From assembly GCA_049487715.1 (NCBI GenBank), contig CP150548.1, positions 992,001 to 1,056,000 on the forward strand: a DNA stretch of 64,000 bases, in the 5' to 3' direction. Positions 26,901 through 36,410 of the stretch are shown here, in pieces. The notes beneath the pieces were generated by a model. That model saw nothing but the letters and a program-made list of their open reading frames with translations, was not told where the DNA came from and searched no databases. This DNA comes from Pycnococcus provasolii (Eukaryota > Chlorophyta > Pseudoscourfieldiophyceae > Pseudoscourfieldiales). The stretch's first letter is position 1, and each line of letters opens with the position of its first letter. A program made the translations under genes and the position numbers.

Positions 26901-29705
26901 GCGCGAAGCTTCTGCGAGCACCATCTGACCACCGCGGTTGAGCTTGGGACGGCGCAAAATCAAACGCTCGAGCGTGCTGCGCGCACGGCGATTGGCCTGT
27001 GCTTGCTCTGCGAGCAGCACACGTTCGCGCTCGAGGAGTTGCTTGAGCTCTTCCAGCTGAATGGCTGCGAGAATTTGTACCTGGAGGCATTGGAACCTTT
27101 CATCGCCAACGGAACTTTGCGCACTTTGCCTCCCGAGGCTGCCAGTCTGCTCGCTCGCTATCTCTGCGACACGCTCAGTCAGCCAGATCGCTTCGAAAGG
27201 CTAGCGCTGAGTCTGGATGTGATGTCAATGGACTTCAACCTATTCTACCAGCTTTGCGTGAGCCACCATCTCACCGCGGCACTTGTCAGACTCGTTTGCT
27301 CGGACGGGCTAGCAGACTACCGCTCAGCGGTGGAGGCACTGCTGACGGCGGTGGAGACGGCGGAAGGCAATGCCGCAATCTCGGCGAGCGCCACGCGGCT
27401 TCTCGTATTTGTCAGCCAGACCATGCGAGGAGAACGCTACCCGCCAGGACGCGGGCGCCTGCAGAATACTGGGGCGGAGGATGATGCTAGGGCGCAGGTG
27501 ATGAGGTGGTTGCTTGATGGCGAGTCTGCAGGCTTGTCTCGCTATCTGGCTGCATGCATGAAGGGATCTGCTTCTGGTGACGCGCTCTCGCAAGTGGCCC
27601 ACGCTGCCTGGCTTCCCTTTCTCGATGCCACGGATGGGTGGGAATGCACGCTCGCCAGCGGTGCGCGCGTGGGACAGGCTCTCTTCGATGCCGGCGCGGC
27701 GATGCTGCTCATGTCTACCGAAGATGAGACGAGTACATCATCGCTGATGGCACCTGAGATGCGCGAGGCATGCGCCTATGCGTGCGCATTTCTGACGTGC
27801 CGTGGGCGATCGCGAGCGTCAAGCGCTCGCCAGGGGTCCATCTCCACCATCGTTTCTGCGCTCGCGGAGGCAGCAGCACGGCGACGTGAGATGGCTGCAG
27901 AGGTCGAAGCAAATGGCGATCTTGCTGGCGCAATTGCGCAGAACGACGCGGCTGACTTGCTCGATGGAGAGCTATTTCCGCTAGCAGAGTTTGCACTTGC
28001 CGCAAAGCCTCCATCACTCGCACCTGGTGAAGCTTTAAGCCTTGCGCGCACGCACGAGCTTCCGCGACTTGAGGCTGCTGCACTTGAGGCGGAGGGTGAC
28101 GCGCTCGGCGCTCTGATGGCTCACTTGCGCATGATTCCAAGTCAGAATCGCACAGGCACGAAGCCAAGCATTGCTGCGTCCTCTGGAGCAACGCAGCGCG
28201 CGTTCGAGGCAGCGCGCCGCGTGCTTCGTGACGAGCTAAATCTGCCGAAGGGCACCAATGACGCATTGCCCCAACGCCAGCGTAGCCAAGTGCTCGGCGA
28301 AGTGTTCCCTGCGCTGGTGCGCATTGATCGCACGGCTGCGGCGGAGCTGATCGCCACGCACATGCCACCAGAAACGCGCAGGCAGCTGCTCTTCGAAAGC
28401 TTGGCTGCGCCGGAGGCGGAACGTGCGCGATTCGATCTTCTGCATGCTCTTTTGGTGCCACCTGACCCGATCCCGGGAGCGCATCCGCCGCCCATGGAGG
28501 AAGTTGAGCTTTACGTCGACACGCTTTGCCGATTCGCTCCAAATGACGTTGCACCATTCCTGGCGCGGCACGGTGGTGGCAGTGCCGATGCTGGCATGGT
28601 GGGTGGCGTGGGCGCTTCCCCGCTGCTTCGCTACCGCGTGGAAGCTTGCCTTGCCATCGTGCAGCGCCACGGCGTTACTGACGCCGCCGCTCACCTCATG
28701 GAGAGATTGGGTGACGCGAACGGAGCTGCGCGAATTCGTCTGACGAACTTTGAAGAAGCGGTGAACAAGCTTGTGTTTGCAGCGATTCGTGGCGACGCCG
28801 GGACTGGGCTTGAGGCGGCGATCATGAAGATGTCAGCCGCGAGCACGTCCGCAAGTCCGTCGTCCACACCACGCTCAAGACGAGCGAGCTTTGGAGGAGC
28901 TTGGGACGAAGCGGCTTCTTCGGAGAGCACGTGGTCTACGTGCGCACGTGCCCTCGACGCGAGCGCCGAGCTGCTCCTACGAAGCGGACCGGCACTGAGC
29001 ATGCACACGACCCCGCGCCGCGCTTCCACTGTCGATGCGTCGTCGGCTGCAGCCTCGCACTCGGCGTCACCGAAGAATGCCGCGGATGCGCTCTGGCTCG
29101 GTATCCTACGCGTTCCGTTGGCATCGCTAAGGGCACTGCGCCGACTCGAGGCTGACGTGGACGTGCTCGTAGCCGCGACGCGTGGCGGCGACGCGCCGTC
29201 GACGCCGACATTCGCAGGGCAGATGCAGCCGCCGTCGCTCGCATCAGGTGCCCTCGATCTGTCGGCTCGTCTTGGGCTCCTGCGCGCATCTCTCGCGCAG
29301 CTGTGTGACCGCACTCTGCACAAGATGGCAACGGAAAGTTCTCTGAATTCCGTCGCTCGCCGGCTCGTGGATGCAGCGCAGCCGGACGGTGATGCGGGTA
29401 GCGTGCGCGCTGCACTGCGCGAGGCTCTGTCTAGTTGCCGACACGAGGTTGAGGCGCTCAGCGCGGTGTCTGCCGCGCTGCGATACGACGCCGCGTCGAG
29501 CATGTACGCCTTGAGGGGTGTGCGAGCGTCTGCCGCGCGCGGGTGTGCCATTACCTTTCTCTCCGAAGCAATCGACGAAGTGCCCGCGTTCGCGGCGCGC
29601 TCTCCCGCGTCGCGCGACAAGCTTGGGACATTTGCGCCCGCGCCAATGCCACGCACGCCGGGCAGTCTCCCTGACCATCCTGCTCTTGGGAGGAGCATCA
29701 TTTGA
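23982..29705 (+). CDS. VPS8: VPS8-like CORVET subunit
   Basis: Large endosomal tethering protein (1,907 residues from the ATG at 23982) of the VPS8 family, which pairs with VPS3 in CORVET on early endosomes. Residues 1-~430 are low complexity. A WD/beta-propeller follows (~430-880), including MAFIGTAKGYTLCFD and KVLADAHPAATRCCRFAV, where VPS8 proteins have DAHPPGT-type sequence. An alpha-solenoid follows, with ALSLDVMSMDFNLFYQLCVS in the conserved VPS8 core (~1090). The C-terminus (~1,500-1,907) is Ala-rich and lacks the RING-type cysteine pattern usual at the end of VPS8. The identification rests on the propeller-core order and short motifs. TGTAA is at ~29716; the next gene's stop is only 72 bp away, in convergent orientation. 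Confidence 0.72.
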   Translation: MSSFRSSISGDDALADVDALDEVVGDDAMDVEHLLSRYGGSSSSSSSSAVSAASSPRAPASMGVVGVHGVDDPLAGLGSTLNVAQREVTLSDTMNMRPAAAPRSVESVDGDGMSTVDHIGSDAGASTIYSYTTHRAAHGSPRSPRSVAPTGSISPTSCVSDTPSLAPSVWSLDGGMPPPWGGIDKERERATASTSSAGALQMPGSSRTPTVSEHGETADERASLPPLGRLVERGTEEEQKETTSPPQLPSPPPPPVIPDVDTALRHVNEDLATFGVEGSRALTVSPLSHDHAGSILSAAVQHVPTLPSLSEVSIEAELAAPPPPPPGAMYLEAMQRREAEAVGGASEQGAKPAVGPAGDQGAEARRHQHRHLVSTFARAAADGQSARQAAFASGGAQTDSRACGGFPAVASRVGALAVAASEDLLSRQTASALTEAYGDATCTCACARMAFIGTAKGYTLCFDTALAGGSNAQSSGGIKLVYALHDTPQQPVAGALGAVTCLAAARRGGDAGATTSSESADAAMVSLHVLTGYAGGAVVFWELPQRATNQGQTADGQQQGAGQHPRKLKVLADAHPAATRCCRFAVGSGAMRAFTCDAAGSLRVWKLARGSLGLGGTSVTSREIIPGGNAAGAIADVASIPVPTVDPVSSAPAGNVAGASASEDSDESTASLAISAAGAAIALVGDALLRASEDPTELWAVFTAKGGSVLRHQMSKLDVMLRFKPPPRLPSDRPDTPRPEPRIAWRPVVGSLSLAVAWGGGVSIYVIPAAAARRGAAAAAQQPSSGGSTEPQAAPTAAMDSESTLACAIALPEGSRAVSCHWLSPAALAVADQSGGVSIMRYSPPGDNGKVAAALHFIEAIPLAAQDALPSTDALAAASSWAGAGPCVFAIDPKMHLRRVRWLTLSARSKALMACSDWPGSLFASICAFLCANGQSSLLPKSESGDGSIEAAILGGAPPRAAPDALGALASELARSFCEHHLTTAVELGTAQNQTLERAARTAIGLCLLCEQHTFALEELLELFQLNGCENLYLEALEPFIANGTLRTLPPEAASLLARYLCDTLSQPDRFERLALSLDVMSMDFNLFYQLCVSHHLTAALVRLVCSDGLADYRSAVEALLTAVETAEGNAAISASATRLLVFVSQTMRGERYPPGRGRLQNTGAEDDARAQVMRWLLDGESAGLSRYLAACMKGSASGDALSQVAHAAWLPFLDATDGWECTLASGARVGQALFDAGAAMLLMSTEDETSTSSLMAPEMREACAYACAFLTCRGRSRASSARQGSISTIVSALAEAAARRREMAAEVEANGDLAGAIAQNDAADLLDGELFPLAEFALAAKPPSLAPGEALSLARTHELPRLEAAALEAEGDALGALMAHLRMIPSQNRTGTKPSIAASSGATQRAFEAARRVLRDELNLPKGTNDALPQRQRSQVLGEVFPALVRIDRTAAAELIATHMPPETRRQLLFESLAAPEAERARFDLLHALLVPPDPIPGAHPPPMEEVELYVDTLCRFAPNDVAPFLARHGGGSADAGMVGGVGASPLLRYRVEACLAIVQRHGVTDAAAHLMERLGDANGAARIRLTNFEEAVNKLVFAAIRGDAGTGLEAAIMKMSAASTSASPSSTPRSRRASFGGAWDEAASSESTWSTCARALDASAELLLRSGPALSMHTTPRRASTVDASSAAASHSASPKNAADALWLGILRVPLASLRALRRLEADVDVLVAATRGGDAPSTPTFAGQMQPPSLASGALDLSARLGLLRASLAQLCDRTLHKMATESSLNSVARRLVDAAQPDGDAGSVRAALREALSSCRHEVEALSAVSAALRYDAASSMYALRGVRASAARGCAITFLSEAIDEVPAFAARSPASRDKLGTFAPAPMPRTPGSLPDHPALGRSII

Positions 29706-29777
29706 CATTGTTCTTGTAAACTTACATTGTTCAACAAACTTCATTCAAAATTTGCATATGTTGTTACTGTTGTGTTG

Positions 29778-30866
29778 TTATACATGGCGCACGATTGCGT
29801 GGGCGCAGTCAAAGTGCGTCTCTAGACACCACACGAGCTCCTCCTCAGCGTGCGCTCGCCCAGCCTCGAGCCACGGCGGCGCGCATTCCGCCCCCTCGTC
29901 GGTGGCAGCATCCTTCGCAACATGGAGTGGTTCTGTCATGAGACTGCGACGCGCACCGAGCGACGGCGCCTTGGGAGGTGCCGTGGCCTGAAAGCCTGGA
30001 AACGAGCCGGAAGATCCCGAGCGCGAGAGCGTCGTAAGTGGGTCTGCCTGACTTGCGCCGTTTCCTGCCGCACCACTGGCGGCAGTACCTTTCACGTCCG
30101 GCGATGGCCACGTTGATAGCAGCGCCTCCTTGAAAAAGGCGGCGAGAGCAGCCGACGCGAGTGCGCGTTGCACAGGCGAAAGGCGAAGTAGCGCTGCGCG
30201 GTCCACCGCGAACGGCGAGCGTGGTGGAACGGCGAACGAGCGCTGCACGAGTTCGTGCACAATGTGCCAGATACGGACGTTTCCCTCACCCCATGCGGCA
30301 GTTGTACGCAGCTCCAGAGGCACGTCGCGTTCGCCGCCAGCGTTCTGCGCGTCCGCGCCGCCTCCAGCGCGCAGCCACACGTACGGCCAGTTGTATCGCG
30401 AGTATCCACCAACCAGGTATACGACGTCGCCGTGGCTTGCCAAACCTACGTCCTTCGCTCCTCCCGGGCTGGGAGGCGCGGCTGCGGCTCGCGCCAGCAC
30501 TTCCGGCGCCGCCGCGACCGCCGCAAGGCTGGCCGCGGACGAGCCTCCGAGAGAGTCTCGCGAGCGGAGCAGCGACGTCGACGATGCTTGCCGCGCGTGC
30601 ACGATCACCATGAGCTCCTCCCGCCCTCGCAAGTGGCACGTGAAGTGCGTGAAGTGTCTCAGCGCTCCAAATCGCAGGCACTCCTTGTGGAACGCCTCCA
30701 TCATCGCCTTGCTGGCGGGCTGTGATGCCGGCGTGGGCATCACGCACCACGAGCACGATCCAGCCGACACGCGGGCCAAGTCAGTAAGAATACGGGTGGG
30801 TGAGAGGAGGAGGAGGATGCGCCCAACGCTCACACGCACATGCACACGCACACGCATCGTGCCCAT
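29778..30866 (-). CDS. Uncharacterised protein, 362 residues
   Basis: I do not recognise this family. The open frame begins at the ATG at 30866, inside a CACACG microsatellite, so the first ~12 residues (MGTMRVRVHVRV) are doubtful. The coding character becomes convincing from LLSPTRILTDLARVSAGSCS and KECLRFGALRHFTHFTCHLR onward. Other blocks are DVVYLVGGYSRYNWPYVWLR, NVRIWHIVHELVQRSF, and a Cys/His-containing end ETHFDCAHAIVRHV. No signal peptide, clear TM segment or repeat is seen. It is divergent from the BNR/sialidase-like gene and convergent with VPS8. An upstream intron is possible. Confidence 0.6.
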   Translation of the reverse strand: MGTMRVRVHVRVSVGRILLLLSPTRILTDLARVSAGSCSWCVMPTPASQPASKAMMEAFHKECLRFGALRHFTHFTCHLRGREELMVIVHARQASSTSLLRSRDSLGGSSAASLAAVAAAPEVLARAAAAPPSPGGAKDVGLASHGDVVYLVGGYSRYNWPYVWLRAGGGADAQNAGGERDVPLELRTTAAWGEGNVRIWHIVHELVQRSFAVPPRSPFAVDRAALLRLSPVQRALASAALAAFFKEALLSTWPSPDVKGTAASGAAGNGASQADPLTTLSRSGSSGSFPGFQATAPPKAPSLGARRSLMTEPLHVAKDAATDEGAECAPPWLEAGRAHAEEELVWCLETHFDCAHAIVRHV

Positions 30867-31062
30867 GTGCCATCACGTCTGTTGGTTGTGTGTGTCAACG
30901 ATGTTCAAGAGCAGCGTCAACAGACAACTGTGTCGTCCTGGCGTTCGTGCATACTGTACCTTGTCACGACCAGCCCCTCCGTTGCACCTGATGGTACGAA
31001 TACGGCCGTCTCACGCGGGTGCGATCCCCGTCGTCCAACACACACACACACACAAGTGCGCG

Positions 31063-33885
31063 ATGTTCGCGCACATGACGACGCGGCCGCGTCGCGCGTG
31101 CGGTCTCGTGACGGTGATGAGAAGAAAGACCTGGTCGTCGTGGGGTGCAATCGTGCTGCTGCTGTGCCACGTTAAGCTCGCCGTCGTGTCCGGTCGAAGA
31201 CTACAACAAACGCCCCAGAGAACGACGCACCACCTGCGTGCCGGAGGCATGCAGAAGCTAGACGGTAAGTGTGTCTAAGACAAGACACGCGCGTGCAAAG
31301 ACTTCAGAGCAACTTGCTGTATTTGACGCACCTGGCCGTCCAAATAAGCTACTAACAACGAACAATCGCACCGCCACGAAACGAAACGAAACACAAAAGA
31401 CGAGGGTCATGTGCCCAGATTCTCGCCGCCGCCTCCGCCACCCGGCCCTGTCCTTCACGGCGACGATCAGGAGTGCGATCTAAAGCGCAAGCAGCTTGAG
31501 GCGGAGTTCAAGCACTGGATCAACATGCACCCCAGAGCGACGTCGACTGAGGTCTCGCAGCGCAATGCGACGTTCCAAGTGCACGTGTTCCAGAGCACCG
31601 TGTCGTGCAAGGAGGAGTACGGAGCGCGCCGGCGCGATCAGGCTAGACACAGGCACGAGCAGGCTGTGCGCGCCGCGGCTGTTGGCCTGCGCCTCTCGCT
31701 TGACACTGGTGCATCTGAGGTTCTCGTACAGCCGAACAGCCAAAACCCGTACAGCGCAGGTGCGGTGTCCGTGCAGACGAAGACGGACGGCGTCGTGCGG
31801 CCGTCGGCGGGCGAGCCGGTGGACGACGTGCAGGCGTGGGAGGCTGTGATTCCGCGCGTGCTCGACAAGGCGAGGTCGCCGTCGATCGCGTCGCCGAGCC
31901 ACGGGCGCATCGCCATCACGTGGGCAGAGAGCTCCGCCTTCAGCGAGGACGAGGCATGGCGCATCTCGCCTTCGGGCGGCGTGCCGGCTATGCAGTCGCG
32001 CATCGCCGTTGGCGTGCTGGATACGCACGGCGCGACGGAGTCCGAGTTTGGCAAGTTCGACGTCAAGCTGCTGGAGGAGCGCACGCAGCTGCATCAGCCT
32101 GGCAGCCAGTTCCAGCGCTACCAGCCTGTGCTTTGGTCGGATCCTCGAGCCGCCGTTCTCCGCGTCGTGTTCGGCGCGGAGGTGGACCCATTCAGCAACG
32201 ACATGGACGCCGAGCCGGGGGCGTACGCCTTCACTGCCGCTGCCGCGAAGGCGAGGGCTAAACCGCAGCAGGAACGGCGAACGAAGGTGCTTGGCGCTAA
32301 CGGCGAAATCGACAAGATCAATCGCAAGGGCATGATGGAGGCGCGGAAGATGAGCGTGATGAGCGAAAAGGACAAGCAGGCGCGCGCGTGGAAGATCGCC
32401 GTGAAGTCCCGCCAGGGACGGCCGCTGACGGCGGGGGAGAGCGGGGTGGGAATGGACTCGCCAGACCTCCCAGGCTGGGTGAACTTGCCACCCCCTCTTC
32501 CGGAACCTGTGGAGGAGGTCACCGAGCCGACGCCTACGAAGCGAGAGCTGCACGTGCTCATGAGTCTTGATGCCGGCGAGTCGTGGACAGCTCCAGAATC
32601 GCAGATTGCAGCCAGACGCATTGAGGCACCTCGCGCGTCGCTGTCCAGCTCGCCGGTGGCGGTGCGCACCAATGGTCCAGATTCGCTCTTCATCTCCGAA
32701 GGATTGAAGCGATCGTATGGCCCTGGCGCGGACTGGCTCTTGCCCATCACGATTCACGAGGATCCGGGTGCCACGGAGGAGGCGGAGGCGCGCAATGTCG
32801 CGGACAAAGCTGTGTGGCCCACGCTCCCAGGCGCTCGTCCGGGAAGCAAGTTCACCCCCCACGCTGGTTTGATTCGCACTTCGGATGACGGCATGACCTA
32901 CTCACCACCGGAGGCGATCACTCGTCCTGGCGAGGACCTCGTGTCTCCCTCTCTCGTTTCGACGCCAGATGGTCGTGTGGTTGCATTTTTGGCTGACAAG
33001 CGAGGGGGACGAGGAAGGATTCACCGTTCCGAGAGTGGCGATGTGGGCAAAACGTGGGCAGCGCCTACACCAACCAACCTCCCCTCGAACGGAGAGCCGG
33101 TGGGTGCATGCCTGCTGGCGAGCGGCAAGATCGCGATTGTTTTCTCGAATGCGCTCGCTCCTCACTCGGCACCAATGAGTATCGCGCTCTCGCACGACGG
33201 TGGCATCACGTTTGACCACATTCGCGACCTTGAAAGCACATGGGCGAATACCACGGCTCAGGTGAATCAGCTTGGCGGATACGACGATGATGCGCAGCGA
33301 CCTTACGGTCCGGGAAGTTGCGTGGGCACGGCCACCGGTCCGGCGGGATCGCCGAGCGAGGGCGTTTCGATGGTGCACGTCGTGTTCGCGCGAAGCACTC
33401 CCACCGCGTCACTTTCCAGTTTGCTTTACAAGACGTTTCCCGAGACGTGGGTTGAGGAGGGAAGTGGCAAGTCCGTGGGACGTCTCGAGGGTCAGCCTGG
33501 ATATCGCAGGCGACCTTCGAAGAGTGTTCAGCAGTCAGGTTCTGTCGTGTGGAAGGATGCATTGCTGACCACGACGCTGACTTCCCCAGAGGAGGGTAAG
33601 GAGGAGCCGGTAGGAACGCCGGTAGGAGAGCCGGGAGAGCCGACACCACCACCGCCAGATCGGGTGAAAGAGCTTGAGCAGCTGATGGAAGCTGCACGCA
33701 CGCCACCCCCTCCTCCTCCTCGACTGGAATTGAAGAAACCAAAGGAGACGGCGTATGATAAATATGCGAAACACATGGGCATCGCCTTGCCACCACCAAC
33801 ACCGGGAGCAGGAGGCACCTGGTACGATTTTCACGGTGGTAAAAAAGGGAAAAAAGCGAAGAAAGAAAAGAAGAAATCTGGCTGA
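31063..33885 (+). CDS. BNR/sialidase-like secreted or membrane-anchored protein; two exons (31063-31264, 31400-33885)
   Basis: 895-residue protein with a sialidase-type beta-propeller. Exon 1 encodes a signal-anchor (WSSWGAIVLLLCHVKLAVVS) after a basic N-terminus. The intron is 135 nt (31265-31399, GTAAGT...AAAAG), phase 1, and the join reads KLDGHV-region DEGHVPRFSPP in frame. Four Asp-box-like motifs are visible: SLDAGESW, TSDDGMTY, SGDVGKTW and SHDGGITF, the hallmark of BNR repeats. SPSLVSTPDGRVVAFLAD and EPVGACLLASGKIAIVFS fit propeller blades. The ends are Pro- and Lys-rich. Plant and algal relatives are annotated as sialidase-like, but true sialidase activity is unproven and I cannot place the catalytic triad. 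TGTAA is at ~33903. Confidence 0.82.
31265..31399 (+). other. Intron of the BNR/sialidase-like gene
   Basis: 135 nt, donor GTAAGT, acceptor CAAAAG, A-rich 3' half with repeated CGAAA. The first exon's frame stops inside it (TAA at ~31276), and removing it joins two in-frame exons. Confidence 0.8.
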
Positions 33886-34059
33886 TGAAGATATGTTTTA
33901 CCCTTGTAAGTGTTTCTTGTCGATCTAAAAACAAAACCAAACAAATATGCACAAGCGCGACTCTTCAGTCATCGTGCTGATGCACGGTAGGTGGCGATGG
34001 CGACGACAACAAGCGCATGTGGAGCTCTTACGCCGGACGCCAATGAAAAAGCGGCCTAC

Positions 34060-34187
34060 AGTATAGTATCTTCCAAATCGGCGCCATGTACAAACACGCG
34101 AAAGGGCTGAATGGCGAATGTGAATTGTGTGAATGGACGACCGTTGGACCAAGTAAAGTGCAATCCGTTCCTGAATAAGGGAGCTCA
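34060..34187 (-). promoter_or_regulatory. Dispersed 3'-UTR element, copy 4 (UbiA gene)
   Basis: In the sense of UbiA it starts ~11 nt after the stop: TTATTCAGGAACGGA, CACTTTACTTGGTCCAACGG, TCGTCCATTCACAC, CATTCGCCATTCAGCCC, GTGTTTGTACATGGCGCC (ending 34080). A weaker continuation runs to ~34060. The GTGTTT(TT)GTACAT segment is shared with copy 2. Confidence 0.75.
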
Positions 34188-34198
34188 GCCAAAAAAAA

Positions 34199-35434
34199 TT
34201 ACAAGAACGAGCTTGCGTACGCAAGTGCGATGGTACCGGCACCCACGGGACGCATGATGGCGTCGACGGTTAACTGAGCCTTATTCTTCATCTCTTCTTC
34301 CGTCGTCCCCACACGCGCGCCTCCGCACACACGCGTCAAGCTTCGCGCCATGGTAAGAGCTGAGCCGATGGAATGCGCGGCGAGCGCTCCAACGCCCATT
34401 GCGGCAAACCTTCCCACGAGTCCCTGCGAAGCCAGGACGTGTGGCGCCGCCAAGCTCGCACCCGCGACGAGGATGCATGCGGCACTAAGCAGCAGCAGCT
34501 CGACGATGCGAGCGGCGTTGTGCGTACCAAATCGAACTGGTATGGTACGCACGTTCGCATCGGCATCTTCCTCAACGTCTGTGATGTCCATAACTATCTC
34601 TCGTGCAACCACACATAGGAACAGGAAGATGGGAGGCAGCTTAGCCACAGCCGCCCAGTTACCCGCTGTCGCCGCGAGGCTTCCTGCGACGGCGGCGGCA
34701 GAGATGACGAAAGCGACGGAGACGTTTTTGATTGCCGTCGCCGGCTTCAGCAGAGGCGTGTACACGACGGTGATGAGCGCGGAGGCGGCGACGACGTGCC
34801 TTAGCGGCGGCGGGTCAAGAAATGCGATGGCTGTGAAGCATGCTAGGTACATGACGAAGCTGAGAAAGAGAGCCTTTTCTGGCGAGACTTTTCCGCTTGG
34901 CAGTGGTCCTTCCTGGTCGACTCCTGCGGCGAAGTCGAAGTACGAGTTGAGCAGGCAGCTTGCGAGCGCGACGAGCGAGCTGAGTACGATGACGACTAGA
35001 AGCGTAGGGTGAGCTAACGCGTGAATGCCCTGGCTGGACATGCCTCCCACGAGAGCGATGAGCGCCGACGGCAGGTAGTTGTGTATGCGCATGAGCGGGA
35101 TCATCGGCTCGAAGTTGTTGACGATGGACGCCGGGCTGAACATGGCGTACGGCGACGTATCCTCTGACGGGTTTCGGATCACCACGGAAGCTCCTCCTCC
35201 AACGACGTGATTGCCACCACCAGCAGCAGCGATAGCGTCGTCGTCGTCGGGATTGATATGATGATTATTCCCATGGTGCGGTGATGCGACGAAGCAACGC
35301 CAAGCATGCCAACCACCACCACCACCACCACCACCACCACGCGCCAAACCACCAAACCGTTTGAGAGGAGGACGATGAGGTCGCCCAACCACTTTACCAC
35401 CAACCCGAACACGAGTATTACAGGACGGCATCAT
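34199..35434 (-). CDS. UbiA-superfamily prenyltransferase, probably plastid
   Basis: Membrane prenyltransferase, 411 residues from the ATG at 35434 (a second ATG follows directly). Residues 1-~100 are Arg/Gly/His-rich with a poly-Gly run, consistent with a transit peptide. Eight or nine hydrophobic segments follow. The first Asp motif reads NSYFDFAAGVDQ, a variant of NDxxDxxxD, with PLPSGKVSPEKA after it. The second is REIVMDITDVEEDADANVRT then IPVRFG. This pair resembles the geranylgeranylglyceryl-phosphate or chlorophyll-synthase side of UbiA more than the homogentisate enzymes, but I cannot name the substrate. Element copy 4 lies after the stop. The upstream neighbour is the tentative 35.6-36.3 kb gene. 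Confidence 0.82.
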   Translation of the reverse strand: MMPSCNTRVRVGGKVVGRPHRPPLKRFGGLARGGGGGGGGGWHAWRCFVASPHHGNNHHINPDDDDAIAAAGGGNHVVGGGASVVIRNPSEDTSPYAMFSPASIVNNFEPMIPLMRIHNYLPSALIALVGGMSSQGIHALAHPTLLVVIVLSSLVALASCLLNSYFDFAAGVDQEGPLPSGKVSPEKALFLSFVMYLACFTAIAFLDPPPLRHVVAASALITVVYTPLLKPATAIKNVSVAFVISAAAVAGSLAATAGNWAAVAKLPPIFLFLCVVAREIVMDITDVEEDADANVRTIPVRFGTHNAARIVELLLLSAACILVAGASLAAPHVLASQGLVGRFAAMGVGALAAHSIGSALTMARSLTRVCGGARVGTTEEEMKNKAQLTVDAIMRPVGAGTIALAYASSFL

Positions 35435-35595
35435 GGCGAAGGGGGTAAATGAAGGGGAAAGTGACGAAAAGTGAAAAGGGCAATGCTGAGGTGGAATGAA
35501 ATCGAGAACGATTGGGTTGGCGCGAGAGGCCCCGGAGCTTCGTTCGGAATCTTCTGGGGCCTCTCGCGGGAAAAACTGTGGAAGCCGCGGCCTGG

Positions 35596-36264
35596 TCAGT
35601 GGGTTCGGGGGGGCCCGGGAACCGTCGTTGGGGAACGGTCGCGAGGGCACACGACAAAAAATCTGCCCTCGACGGTGTGATCGCAGAGTCCGAAGTATCC
35701 CACTACAGACGTCAGTGGCGCCGAGGCGGCAAAGAAGGCGGATGCCGCCTCGGCGCCCACCTCCTTGACGAAGAGCTCCAACATCATCGCGCGGTTGACG
35801 TCACGTGCCACGTGCCCGCGGCCGCGCACGTATGACAAAAAGAAAAAGTGAGAACCGTCGTCGTCGCCACCGACCGTCGTCGTCGTCCCCTCCTCCGGCA
35901 CCAAGAACACATGGTTATGTACTAATCGTTCGTCGACGTTGAACCGGCGAGGGTGGGGATAGCGTTGCGACGCCATCGCCACCCTGCCTTCGCGTGAGGT
36001 CAAACCCGTGAGTTGTGAGGAGTCCTACACGTACAAATGTTGTCGTAAGTATGGCGGAGCGCCTCCATGTCGACGATGTCGCCGAGACCAAGTCGGCGAG
36101 CCACGACGTCGTCGACGACCCACAAGCACGTCCGCGACGATGCCCTTGTCCTCGATGTGTCCGCGGAAGCACGCGCACGCGCATGTTGTAAGCGAGGCTG
36201 CGCCTCCACCATGTACTCCGATTGCTCGTTCGTCCGGAGCGGGATCCCGCACGGATTGCTGCAC
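35596..36264 (-). CDS. Candidate minus-strand gene with a 47-nt intron and one frame break (tentative)
   Basis: Between UbiA and SRP54 the minus strand holds two coding-like blocks. The first (about 36264-36017) reads DERAIGVHGGGAASL, HIEDKGIVADVLV and, one base out of frame at a GGG near 36110, DDVVARRLGLGDIVDMEALR. The second (35985-35596) reads MASQRYPHPRRFNVDERLVH, NHVFLVPEEG, FLSYVRGRGHVARDVNRAMM, LELFVKEVGAEAASAFFAAS. A GTACGT donor and a GAAG acceptor 47 nt apart (about 36036-35990) would join them as YDNIC-RVAMASQ in frame; the same donor hexamer is used by the aldolase intron. The family is unknown. It may be a real small gene with a sequence error, or a relic. Confidence 0.35.
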
Positions 36265-36277
36265 TGATTATAGACCA

Positions 36278-36308
36278 ACGATGCATCCCCAATACACTAG
36301 GTTCTACG
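36278..36308. repeat. Short sequence block shared with 45905-45940
   Basis: ACGATGCATCCCCAAT (36278-36293) plus AGGTTCTACG (36299-36308) recur, inverted and rearranged, at 45905-45940. Both sites are intergenic and upstream of minus-strand genes. Confidence 0.5.
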
Positions 36309-36410
36309 GAGGGAGGGGGTCCGTGCCCCGGTCCTCCCTCCTCCCTCTGAGAAGAAGAACGAACGTTGAAGGGTCTCGCCGCCATCCCCCCCCCATCCAT
36401 CGTATTCACC

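Noticed and set aside
30130-31062. Plus-strand open frame reading into the BNR first exon from 30130
   Set aside because: It lies antisense to the uncharacterised 362-residue gene and has Arg/Ser/Pro noise. Only the part from the ATG at 31063 has a signal anchor and a usable splice.
31480-32862. 460-codon open frame antisense to the BNR gene
   Set aside because: Arg/Leu/His-rich shadow; the sense strand holds Asp boxes and a supported splice.
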